A stretch of 64,000 nucleotides of DNA from Bacteroidetes bacterium HLUCCA01 (GTDB taxonomy: Bacteria; Bacteroidota; Rhodothermia; Balneolales; HLUCCA01), in NCBI GenBank assembly GCA_001314545.1, contig LIHN01000004.1:186001-250000 (forward strand), written 5' to 3'. Numbering within the stretch: the first letter of the stretch is position 1; each line of letters begins with the position of its first letter. The position numbers and the translations under genes were made by a program. Positions 17,862 through 25,551 of the stretch are shown here, piece after piece. The notes beneath the pieces were generated by a model. It was given only the letters and a program-made list of their open reading frames with translations, ran no database searches and was not told where the DNA came from.

Positions 17862-19205
17862 ATGTTTGACGATTTATCCGGCAAGCTAGGATCCGTATTC
17901 AAGTCGCTTTCGGGGCAGTCTACGATCACCGAGGTCAATATCGCTGAGACCATACGGGAGATACGTCGTGCACTGCTGGATGCCGATGTGAATTATGAGG
18001 TTGCGCGTGAATTCACCCGAAAAGTGAAGCTGGAAGCTGAAGGGCAGGGGGTTCTGACCAGTGTATCGCCCGGGCAACAGTTCACCAAGATTGTCTATGA
18101 CGAGCTCATTTTTACCCTGGGCGGAACCAAAGACGAGCTCCGCATGGCCAACGTGCCGCCTACGGTCATTTTGATTGCAGGTCTGCAGGGTTCCGGAAAA
18201 ACGACATTTGCAGGGAAACTGGCGAAGTTTCTCAAAGACAAGAAGCACAATCCCATGCTTGCCGCTGCCGATGTATACCGTCCGGCCGCCATCGAGCAGC
18301 TCAAGACACTGGCATCCCAGATTGATGTGCCGGTGTACTCCATCGAGGAGAAAGACGCGCTTCGTGTAGCCAAAGAGGCGTTAAATGCCGCACGTAAGCA
18401 GGCCTGTGATGTGCTGATTGTAGATACCGCCGGTCGTTTGCATGTTGACGCGGACATGATGGACGAGGTGGCTGCCATCAAAGAGGCCATCAAGCCGAAT
18501 GAGACCTTGTTTGTGGTCGACTCCATGACCGGGCAGGATGCGGTAAATACAGCGCGCGAGTTTAATACCCGCATTGATTTTGACGGTGTTGTGCTGACCA
18601 AACTGGATGGTGACACCCGTGGTGGTGCGGCGTTATCCATCAAGCAGGTGGTTGAAAAGCCCATTAAGTTTGTATCAACCGGTGAGAAGCTGGATGCACT
18701 CCAGGAGTTTTATCCGGACCGTATGGCCCAGCGGATTCTTGGAATGGGTGATGTGGTGTCACTCGTTGAGAAAGCCCAGCAACAGTTTGATGAAGATGAA
18801 GCCAAGAAGCTGCAGTCTAAAATCCGCAGCGACAGCTTCAACCTGGAAGATTTTTACAAGCAGATGCAGCAGGTCAAGAAAATGGGATCTATGCAGGACC
18901 TGGTAAACATGATTCCGGGGGCCAGTAATGCACTGAAGAATGTTGAAGTGAGCGATGATGCCCTCAAACCTATTGAGGCCATTATCAATTCGATGACCGT
19001 TGAGGAGCGTCGAAATCCCGCTATCCTGAATGGCAGCCGTCGCAGACGGATTGCAAAAGGAGCCGGGACGGAAGTTCGGAATGTGAACGACTTGATGCGT
19101 CAGTTCGAACAGATGAAGAAAATGATGAAAAAAATGTCCGGAATGGGGGGCATGGGCCGAGCTATGCAAGGCCTGAAAAACCTGAAACCAGGTCGCATGC
19201 GTTAA
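17862..19205 (+). CDS. ffh: signal recognition particle protein Ffh
   Basis: Ffh (447 aa) is the GTPase of the bacterial SRP, which delivers nascent membrane proteins to FtsY. The N domain (residues about 1-90) precedes the G domain with its P-loop GLQGSGKTT (107-115), the AADVYRPAA insertion-box region, DTAGR, and TKLDGD. The methionine-rich M domain ends the protein (MKKMMKKMSGMGGMGR), as expected for binding signal peptides and SRP RNA. It opens the ffh-rpsP-rimM-trmD-rplS run, a widely conserved order. No SRP RNA gene was recognised nearby. Confidence 0.97.
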   Translation: MFDDLSGKLGSVFKSLSGQSTITEVNIAETIREIRRALLDADVNYEVAREFTRKVKLEAEGQGVLTSVSPGQQFTKIVYDELIFTLGGTKDELRMANVPPTVILIAGLQGSGKTTFAGKLAKFLKDKKHNPMLAAADVYRPAAIEQLKTLASQIDVPVYSIEEKDALRVAKEALNAARKQACDVLIVDTAGRLHVDADMMDEVAAIKEAIKPNETLFVVDSMTGQDAVNTAREFNTRIDFDGVVLTKLDGDTRGGAALSIKQVVEKPIKFVSTGEKLDALQEFYPDRMAQRILGMGDVVSLVEKAQQQFDEDEAKKLQSKIRSDSFNLEDFYKQMQQVKKMGSMQDLVNMIPGASNALKNVEVSDDALKPIEAIINSMTVEERRNPAILNGSRRRRIAKGAGTEVRNVNDLMRQFEQMKKMMKKMSGMGGMGRAMQGLKNLKPGRMR

Positions 19206-19256
19206 GCATGTTGCCCATTCGAATTAACAAAATAAACGTTGTATTAGGAGAAAATC

Positions 19257-19967
19257 TTGGTAAAGATAAGATTACAAAGACACGGCAGGAAGCGACTTCC
19301 TTATTACCACATCGTTGTAGCCGATAGTCGAGCTCGACGTGACGGCCGTATCATTGAGGATCTGGGACGTTACAGTCCGACCGAGCAACCAGTAATGGTT
19401 AAACTGGACACGGCACGTGTTGTTCATTGGATCAACAAAGGTGCGCAGCCCACTGATACTGTTCGCAGTATCCTCAAAAAAGAAGGAATTATGCTCCGGA
19501 TGCATCTGATGCGCTGGGGTAAAACCGAAGATGAAATTGAAACTGCAGTTGCTGAGTTCAAAACAGCACGTGCCGGCAAAACAGACAAGTCTGTGGCCAG
19601 TTCCTCTTCTACAGCGGAGCGTAAAGCCCGACTGAAGAAAGAAGAAGAGGCTTTTGTCAAGGCGCAGGCTGCTGCCAGGGCCGAAGCTGAGAAAAAAGCC
19701 GCTGAACAGGCTGCCGCCAAGGCTGAAGCAGAGAAAAAAGCTGCCGAAGAGGCTGCTGCTGCGGAAGCGGAAGCTCAAAAGGCCGCTGCCGAGTCGGAAG
19801 CGCCTGCTGAAGAAGCTGCTCCGGTTGCTGAAGAAGCCGCCGCCGAAGAAGCACCCGCTGAAGCGCCCGCCGAGGATGCTGCTGCAGAGGAAGCCCCGGC
19901 TGAAGAGCCCGCTACTCCTGCAGATGATGCACCTGCTGCTGAAGAAGAAGACAAAAAAGACGCCTGA
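19257..19967 (+). CDS. rpsP: 30S ribosomal protein S16 with long Ala/Glu/Lys tail
   Basis: The first 80 or so residues are a normal S16 ([30 protein letters not shown]), an assembly protein of the small subunit. The rest, to residue 236, is an added tail: a helical linker, then about 100 residues made almost only of Ala, Glu, Lys and Pro, ending in [15 protein letters not shown]. coli S16 has 82 residues; extended forms are known in Bacteroidota, but this one is long. The start is TTG at 19257, supported by TAGGAG 7 bases upstream. The tail DNA is repetitive (GCTGAAGAA-type units) and may vary in length between strains. Confidence 0.96.
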   Translation: MVKIRLQRHGRKRLPYYHIVVADSRARRDGRIIEDLGRYSPTEQPVMVKLDTARVVHWINKGAQPTDTVRSILKKEGIMLRMHLMRWGKTEDEIETAVAEFKTARAGKTDKSVASSSSTAERKARLKKEEEAFVKAQAAARAEAEKKAAEQAAAKAEAEKKAAEEAAAAEAEAQKAAAESEAPAEEAAPVAEEAAAEEAPAEAPAEDAAAEEAPAEEPATPADDAPAAEEEDKKDA

Positions 19968-20010
19968 TTTCAGGTTGCCGGAAACGGTTACGCTTTAACG
20001 ACCCAAACCT

Positions 20011-20529
20011 ATGGAAAGCCAGTTTGTTTCTGTCGGACGAATCGTCAGGGCACACGGAACCGCAGGTGAAGTGGTGCTCGCACCCGAATTTGACGACGTT
20101 GAAGCCTACACCGGTCTGGATCTTCTTTATGTGCGAAGCAGGCATCAGTACGTGCCCGTAAGGGCAGTGGCCATCAAGCCGGTGCGTAAGGGCGACCGGC
20201 TATCGTTCTTTGTCAAATTTGATCATATAGCAAACCGAACCGAAGCAGAATCGCTTAGGGACACTGAGGTATTCGTTCCTGAAGATGCCCTGCCGGATGT
20301 TGAAATACCTCTGGCAGATGTCTTGTATGGGTTCAGCGTTATTTCAGACCAGGGTGAACTATACGGAAATGTTCTGGATGTACTGGATAACCCTGCACAT
20401 CCGCTTCTGCAGATTAAAAATGCAGCGGGTGTTTTCCTGGTTCCTTATGTGGAAGCTTTCATATTGGAAGTTGATGCAGGGGCCCAACGGATAATAACTA
20501 CGGACCTTTCCGCATTTACCTCGCTTTAA
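20011..20529 (+). CDS. rimM: ribosome maturation factor RimM
   Basis: RimM (172 aa) assists processing of 16S rRNA and assembly of the 30S head, and binds S19. The N-terminal β-barrel begins FVSVGRIVRAHGTAGEVVL, the family signature. The PRC-like C-terminal domain contains DVLYGFSVISDQGELYGNV and the FLVPYVEAFI strand. It lies 43 bp after rpsP and 2 bp before trmD, its usual position. Confidence 0.94.
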   Translation: MESQFVSVGRIVRAHGTAGEVVLAPEFDDVEAYTGLDLLYVRSRHQYVPVRAVAIKPVRKGDRLSFFVKFDHIANRTEAESLRDTEVFVPEDALPDVEIPLADVLYGFSVISDQGELYGNVLDVLDNPAHPLLQIKNAAGVFLVPYVEAFILEVDAGAQRIITTDLSAFTSL

Positions 20530-20531
20530 GT

Positions 20532-21227
20532 ATGATTCGCATCGATGTAATATCAGCAGTACCCGACCTTCTGCACAGTCCGATGGAACACAGTATGGTA
20601 CAGAAGGCACGGGACGGCGGGTTTCTGGAGGTAGTTGTGCATGACCTGCGTAACTATACCCTGGATAAGCACAATAAAATTGATGACTACCCTTACGGGG
20701 GAGCATCGGGAATGGTGCTGACAGCCCAGCCGATATTCAGCTGTATCCGTCAGCTGCAGGCTGAACGCACGTATGATGAAGTCATTTTCATGGCACCGGA
20801 CGGAGTTCGGTTTAACCAGAAAATGGCTAATACCCTTTCGTTGAAGGGGAACCTCATTTTGCTTTGCGGACATTACAAAGGTGTTGACCAACGGGTTCGT
20901 GATGCTTTGATAACACTGGAAATCAGTCTGGGTGATTTCGTACTGTCGGGTGGTGAAATACCTGCACTGGCGGTAATCGATTCCATCGCACGGCTTATTC
21001 CCGGAGTACTTGGTGATGCAGAAAGTGCTCTGGAAGATTCCTTCCAGGAAGAACTACTCGGTCCGCCCGTATATACCCGTCCGCCTGATTTTGAAGGGAT
21101 GACGGTTCCGGAGGTGCTGAAATCAGGGAATCATGCCAGAATAAAACAGTGGGAGTATGATCAATCGGTTGAGCGGACAAAAGAACGACGCCCCGACCTT
21201 TACAAGAAATTTTTAAACGAACACTAA
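20532..21227 (+). CDS. trmD: tRNA (guanine-N1)-methyltransferase TrmD
   Basis: TrmD (231 aa) methylates G37 of tRNAs and so protects against frameshifting. It is a SPOUT enzyme. The N-terminal strand is IRIDVISAVPDLL. YPYGGASGMVL and the trefoil-knot SAM site (LCGHYKGVDQRV; EISLGDFVLSGGE) are intact. The C-terminal helical part (GNHARIKQWEYDQSVERTKE) is the tRNA-binding domain. It follows rimM by 2 bp and precedes rplS by 29 bp. Confidence 0.97.
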   Translation: MIRIDVISAVPDLLHSPMEHSMVQKARDGGFLEVVVHDLRNYTLDKHNKIDDYPYGGASGMVLTAQPIFSCIRQLQAERTYDEVIFMAPDGVRFNQKMANTLSLKGNLILLCGHYKGVDQRVRDALITLEISLGDFVLSGGEIPALAVIDSIARLIPGVLGDAESALEDSFQEELLGPPVYTRPPDFEGMTVPEVLKSGNHARIKQWEYDQSVERTKERRPDLYKKFLNEH

Positions 21228-21256
21228 CCGCCTTAATGGGCTAATCGGTTAAAGCA

Positions 21257-21604
21257 ATGAACAAGTTAGATTTAGTAGAACAAACACAGGTTAACACCGA
21301 AGTTCAGCAAGTGAATCCAGGTGACACCGTGAATATCCACTACCGTGTACGTGAGGGAGAAAAAGAGCGTATTCAGCAGTATGAGGGCGTTGTTATCAAC
21401 GTTCGAGGCTCTGGTGCCAACAAGACGTTTACCGTCCGTAAAATCTCCAATAACGTAGGCGTAGAGCGTATTTTCCCGTATTACTCGCCATTTATCGCCA
21501 AGCTTGAGATTAAGAAACGCGGTAAAATCCGTCGTGCCAAGCTGTTCTATCTGCGTGAGCTCCGTGGTAAGGCTGCACGTCTGAAAGATAAAGCCCGCCC
21601 CTGA
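21257..21604 (+). CDS. rplS: 50S ribosomal protein L19
   Basis: L19 (115 aa) sits at the subunit interface. Diagnostic segments are [48 protein letters not shown] and [20 protein letters not shown]. The length is normal. It ends the operon, and a strong intrinsic terminator begins 24 bp after its stop. Confidence 0.97.
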   Translation: MNKLDLVEQTQVNTEVQQVNPGDTVNIHYRVREGEKERIQQYEGVVINVRGSGANKTFTVRKISNNVGVERIFPYYSPFIAKLEIKKRGKIRRAKLFYLRELRGKAARLKDKARP

Positions 21605-21627
21605 TCCCAAGATTTCCTGATACAACA

Positions 21628-21661
21628 AAGGCCGGTTGCTTGTGTGCAACCGGCCTTTTTG
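21628..21661 (+). terminator. intrinsic terminator of the ribosomal operon
   Basis: A perfect 12-bp stem (21628-21639 with 21646-21657, core GGCCGGTTGC/GCAACCGGCC) with a 6-base loop leads into a T-run at 21656-21660. It is the most convincing terminator in the window. Confidence 0.9.
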
Positions 21662-21696
21662 GTTTGGTTCAAGGCCATTGGGGTCTATACCGCCCG

Positions 21697-21860
21697 GGTT
21701 AACGCCTTTGGTATTAAATACGGCTGGATAAACCTACCGTCCGGTTAGATTCAATCGGGGGTAATACTGCCTTGGTTAATGCCATTGGTATTAAATATGG
21801 CTGGATAAACCTACCGTCCGGTTAAGTGCGATCGGGGTAACGCCATATGCGTTAATGCCA
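21697..21860 (+). repeat. imperfect 77-bp tandem repeat
   Basis: The segment at 21697-21750 recurs at 21774-21827, with about 50 of 54 bases identical, a period of 77 bp. A degraded third start (GTTAATGCCATTGG) appears at 21851. Further GCCATTGG copies lie at 21673 and 21857. The period is not a multiple of three and no plausible protein is encoded. It fills most of the 339-bp gap between the convergent rplS and mrp genes, in which I see no gene. Confidence 0.75.
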
Positions 21861-21943
21861 TTGGAAACCAATCCACCCGGATAATCCCAACAGGTCGATT
21901 CCTGGTGGTCTGCACCATGTTGTTCAATACCGAAGGAAATCCC

Positions 21944-23059
21944 TCAGCGAATCTTAATTTTGATCGGCTCGCTGGTCTCCCCTTTGGCGCTTTTCTTATC
22001 AACTTCTTCGACAACCCGCCGGGCTATGGCTGAAAACACCTGTGCTGAGGGTGTCTCCCCGGGGTTACGTGTTGCAACGGGTACTCCCTCATCGCCACCC
22101 TCGCGAACAATCTGCTCGATGGGGACTTCGCCAAGGAACGGCACATTCTGGGCAGCAGCCAGGTTGCGGGCACCATCCCGGCCGAAAATATAGTATTTGT
22201 TCCCGGGCAGTTCGGGGGGAGTGAAATAGGCCATATTCTCAACGATTCCCAGCACCGGTACATTGACTTTCCTGAACATAGCTACACCTTTTCGGGCATC
22301 ATCCAGGGCTACATCCTGTGGAGTGGATACAATAACGGCACCTGCCAGGGGCACAGTCTGAACAATGGTTAACTGTATGTCACCGGTTCCCGGAGGCAGA
22401 TCCATAATCAGGTAGTCCAGGTCGCCCCAGACAACTTCCGTCAGAAACTGCTTGACCGCACTGGAAACCATCGGACCACGCCAGACCACCGCATCGTCCT
22501 GATCAACGAGGAAACCCATTGATAGCAGCTTGACCCCGTATTTCTCCAGGGGAATCAGTTTTCGTCGGGTGTTGATGTTGGGACGCTCACCACGCAGCTG
22601 AAACATGGTGGGTATGGACGGACCATAGATATCCGTATCAACCAGCCCCACCCGATGACCGGCATTGGCAAGTGATACGGCCAGGTTGGCCGCAACGGTC
22701 GACTTCCCGACGCCACCTTTGCCGGACGCCACGGCGATTATGTGTTTTACACCAGCCAGCAGATCTTCAGGCTCAGCAGGTGCCTGGGGTGCCGGCTTCG
22801 GTGTATCCCCGGTTTTTTTCTGCACATCGATGTCAAGAACAGCGTCTTTATCAACCTTTTCGCGAATTACGGTTTCACATTTGGCAAGGATTGGTTTGGT
22901 GTAGGTGTCTTGCGTGTCGGGCAGATAAAGGGTGAAAGAAATAAACTTGTCTTGTATAACCAGGTCGTCAACCAGGTTTTGAGTTACAATATCAATACCA
23001 ATATGCGGGTCGATGACACCCTGAAGAGCGTTGATTACCTGCGATTTGGAGATAGCCAT
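21944..23059 (-). CDS. mrp: Mrp/ApbC-type P-loop ATPase (Fe-S cluster carrier family)
   Basis: This 371-residue protein has an N-terminal MIP18/DUF59 domain (residues about 1-85: VINALQGVIDPHIGIDIV), a Pro/Ala linker, and a ParA/NBP35-type ATPase with deviant Walker A ASGKGGVGKST (111-121). Further motifs are GLVDTDIYGPSIP and DLPPGTGDIQLT. The family carries and delivers iron-sulfur clusters. The usual CxxC after VENMAYF is absent; the segment reads FTPPELPGNKYYIFG. This form is familiar from Bacteroidota and raises the question of how a cluster would be held. The gene is monocistronic and converges with rplS. Confidence 0.93.
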   Translation of the reverse strand: MAISKSQVINALQGVIDPHIGIDIVTQNLVDDLVIQDKFISFTLYLPDTQDTYTKPILAKCETVIREKVDKDAVLDIDVQKKTGDTPKPAPQAPAEPEDLLAGVKHIIAVASGKGGVGKSTVAANLAVSLANAGHRVGLVDTDIYGPSIPTMFQLRGERPNINTRRKLIPLEKYGVKLLSMGFLVDQDDAVVWRGPMVSSAVKQFLTEVVWGDLDYLIMDLPPGTGDIQLTIVQTVPLAGAVIVSTPQDVALDDARKGVAMFRKVNVPVLGIVENMAYFTPPELPGNKYYIFGRDGARNLAAAQNVPFLGEVPIEQIVREGGDEGVPVATRNPGETPSAQVFSAIARRVVEEVDKKSAKGETSEPIKIKIR

Positions 23060-23241
23060 GAAGTAATTGGGTTAGTTGTGGAAGGAGGGCCGACCGCCTG
23101 CGCTGAGCGGGCAACAGGAAGCAGATATTCATCGGCGCACATCCATTTAATCTTATGCATGAAAATACAAAGAATATGCGCGAAACACAGGTTTAGCATG
23201 AACATCACATATATACTGCACATAATTCTGCGGTATTTTAA

Positions 23242-23265
23242 GTAACTTGCTATTCAGTAAGTTAC
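23242..23265. promoter_or_regulatory. inverted repeat upstream of cupin gene
   Basis: GTAACTT (23242-23248) and AAGTTAC (23259-23265) form a perfect 7-bp inverted repeat with a 10-base spacer, 25 bp before the cupin GTG. It could be an operator or a small hairpin. Nothing in the sequence distinguishes the two. Confidence 0.3.
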
Positions 23266-23290
23266 CATCCAGAGAATAACGATATAAACG

Positions 23291-23665
23291 GTGTCTGATT
23301 CATTTACCATACAACGAAATCCGGTTCGGATACCTGTGCCGGGCAATAAACTCATTGAAGAGTACCTCGGACTCGCCTCTACCGGTCATGAAGCGGTTTC
23401 GGTTGCTCACATGATAGCCCCGCCGGGCTGGTCGGAGCCACCGCAGACGCCCCGGTTTGCCGAGATTACCATTATGGTGCGAGGTTCTATGCAAATCACA
23501 CTGGATGGGGATGTGCACCTTCTGCACGCAGGTGAAGTAATTCACTGCAAACCCGGTGTTACCGTGCAGTACAGCAATCCGTTTGATGAGGAAAATGAAT
23601 ATTGGGCCGTGTGTTTACCGGCTTTTTCCCCGGATGCTGCCGGACGTGATGAGCAGGCAGATTAA
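23291..23665 (+). CDS. cupin-domain protein
   Basis: The 124-residue product is a single cupin barrel. Typical features are FAEITIMVRGSMQITLDGD (motif 1 region), LHAGEVIHCKPG (turn between motifs), and VQYSNPFDEENEYWAV (motif 2 region). The metal-ligand histidines of classical cupins are only partly present: the ligand histidines of motif 1 are missing and motif 1 shows only E. Metal binding is therefore uncertain. The start is a GTG, the first start after the upstream inverted repeat. It stands 49 bp before gcvT on the same strand. No substrate can be proposed. Confidence 0.75.
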   Translation: MSDSFTIQRNPVRIPVPGNKLIEEYLGLASTGHEAVSVAHMIAPPGWSEPPQTPRFAEITIMVRGSMQITLDGDVHLLHAGEVIHCKPGVTVQYSNPFDEENEYWAVCLPAFSPDAAGRDEQAD

Positions 23666-23714
23666 CACCGGTAAACGATATTAGCAGCCCTCATTTTTAA
23701 AAGCAGACGAAACA

Positions 23715-24821
23715 ATGTCAGAGTTAAAAAGAACACCTTTTTTTGAAGTCCATGAGGCAGCCGGTGCCCGTCTTATAGATTTTGGCGGATTTGAGATGCC
23801 GGTGCAGTACCGTGGTATACTCAAAGAACATGAAGCAGTCCGATCGGCTGCCGGTATGTTCGATGTTTCTCATATGGGCGAAATTATGGTCAGCGGGACA
23901 AAATCGCCGGACCTTATTCAATATGCGACCATAAATGATGTTTCGAAGCTTGTTCCGGGAAAGATTCAGTACTCTGCCATGTGCTATGACGATGGCGGCA
24001 TTGTAGACGATCTGCTGGTGTACATGCTGTCTGAGGATGCCTATATGCTGGTAGTGAATGCCTCCAACAAAGACAAAGACTTAGCTTGGCTGCTCCGGCT
24101 TAATGAGCAGTTTGGAGCCGATATTGAGGATGTTTCTGATTCGATGTGCCTGCTGGCAGTACAGGGTCCGGCAACGGAAGCTATACTGCAGCAACTCACG
24201 GATGTCAACCTTGCTGAAATCGGGTTCTATACATTCAAAACGGGTAAGCTGGCAGACACCTCCATGATTATATCAGCTACGGGTTATACAGGTGAACGCG
24301 GTTTCGAACTGTATTTTTACACGAGCGGAAACAGCCCGACAGCGGTGTGGAATGCAATTATACAGGCTGGACGTTTGCACGATCTGATGCCGGCAGGTCT
24401 GGGTGCGCGCGATACGTTGCGCCTGGAAATGGGGTATGCTTTGTATGGCAACGATATAAGCGCTGAAACGAATCCTCTTGAAGCGGGACTGGGATGGATA
24501 ACCAAGTCGGCGAAAGGTGATTTTGCGGGCAAAAAAGCCATCGAAACAGTTAGAGAAGCCGGGATAAGTCGAACGTTAACCGGATTCACCACCATTGATA
24601 AACGTGCCATTCCCCGCAGTCACTACGCCATTACTACCCCGGATGGCGAAAAAATTGGTGAAGTGACCAGCGGCGGAAAGTCGCCTTCGCTCGGAGTGGG
24701 TATCGGCATGGGCTACATCCAAAAGAACTACGCACAGCCGGGTACAACAATATGTATTGAGGTGCGTGGTACATTATATGAAGCCATAACACAGCGACCG
24801 CCATTTTTGAAAAAAAAGTAA
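23715..24821 (+). CDS. gcvT: aminomethyltransferase (glycine cleavage T protein)
   Basis: GcvT (368 aa) moves the methylene group from the lipoyl arm of GcvH to tetrahydrofolate. The N-terminus (TPFFEVHEAAGARLIDFGGFEMPVQY, positions about 6-31) and MFDVSHMGEI are classic. YTGERGFELYF, AGLGARDTLRLEMGYALYG and the C-terminal EVTSGGKSPSLG are also present. The length is standard. The gcvH and gcvP genes are not in the window. It may be co-transcribed with comB, 6 bp downstream. Confidence 0.96.
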   Translation: MSELKRTPFFEVHEAAGARLIDFGGFEMPVQYRGILKEHEAVRSAAGMFDVSHMGEIMVSGTKSPDLIQYATINDVSKLVPGKIQYSAMCYDDGGIVDDLLVYMLSEDAYMLVVNASNKDKDLAWLLRLNEQFGADIEDVSDSMCLLAVQGPATEAILQQLTDVNLAEIGFYTFKTGKLADTSMIISATGYTGERGFELYFYTSGNSPTAVWNAIIQAGRLHDLMPAGLGARDTLRLEMGYALYGNDISAETNPLEAGLGWITKSAKGDFAGKKAIETVREAGISRTLTGFTTIDKRAIPRSHYAITTPDGEKIGEVTSGGKSPSLGVGIGMGYIQKNYAQPGTTICIEVRGTLYEAITQRPPFLKKK

Positions 24822-24827
24822 TCGATT

Positions 24828-25550
24828 ATGAAACGGGATATTGACGTTTATACAACCTTGCTTTCACTGTCTGAAGATGAAGTCAGGGGAAAAACAGTCA
24901 TCGTAATAGATGTACTCAGGGCCAGCTCCACCATTATAACAGCCATGCATCGTGGAGCACGCAGTGTTATTGCGGTGGAGGATATGGGTGAGGCCAGTCG
25001 TATTGCCCAGAACCTTGATCCAACCCGCAGGCTGTTGTGCGGAGAGCGGGACGGCAAGCTGATTGAAGGGTATGATCTGGGTAATTCCCCCAGTGAGTAC
25101 ACCGATGAGTTGGTGGCAGACAAGACGCTCATTTTTACCACGACCAACGGTACGAAAGCCATCGCACGCTCCTCTCTGGCCGATCGCGTTATTATTGCAG
25201 GTTTTCTGAACGCAGATGCCGTTGCCGATGCCGTCAAGCAGGCGGAAGGTGAGGTCATTATGGTGTGCGCCGGCTGGAAGGGTCGCCTCTCGCTTGAGGA
25301 CGTGCTGTGCGCAGGATACATCGTCAATTCGTTTTATGACGGGCAACTGCCGGAAACCGCCAAGGACGGAGCCAAGGTTGCAATGGGATTGTTTGAGCGG
25401 TTTTCTGACCGCTTGTACGAGGTGGTTGCTGCTACCAATCATGCCAAACGATTACAGGAAATGGGATATGCCGAAGATATTGGTTATTGTTGTGCATTGA
25501 ATACGGTCAATATTGTCCCAGAAGTTGTAGAAGGCGTTATAAAGATCTGA
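24828..25550 (+). CDS. comB: ComB-family 2-phosphosulfolactate phosphatase
   Basis: This 240-residue protein matches the ComB family, which removes phosphate from 2-phosphosulfolactate. Family stretches are VIVIDVLRASSTIITAMHRG, LLCGERDGKLIEGYDLGNSP, TTTNGTKA, VCAGWKGRLSLEDVLCAG and YCCALNTVNIVP. In archaea the pathway leads to coenzyme M. In bacteria sulfolactate serves other ends, and sulfonolipids are known in relatives such as Salinibacter, but no other sulfonate gene is visible here. The gene sits 6 bp after gcvT and 1 bp before ftsK, so it is probably part of one transcript. Confidence 0.9.
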   Translation: MKRDIDVYTTLLSLSEDEVRGKTVIVIDVLRASSTIITAMHRGARSVIAVEDMGEASRIAQNLDPTRRLLCGERDGKLIEGYDLGNSPSEYTDELVADKTLIFTTTNGTKAIARSSLADRVIIAGFLNADAVADAVKQAEGEVIMVCAGWKGRLSLEDVLCAGYIVNSFYDGQLPETAKDGAKVAMGLFERFSDRLYEVVAATNHAKRLQEMGYAEDIGYCCALNTVNIVPEVVEGVIKI

Positions 25551-25551
25551 T

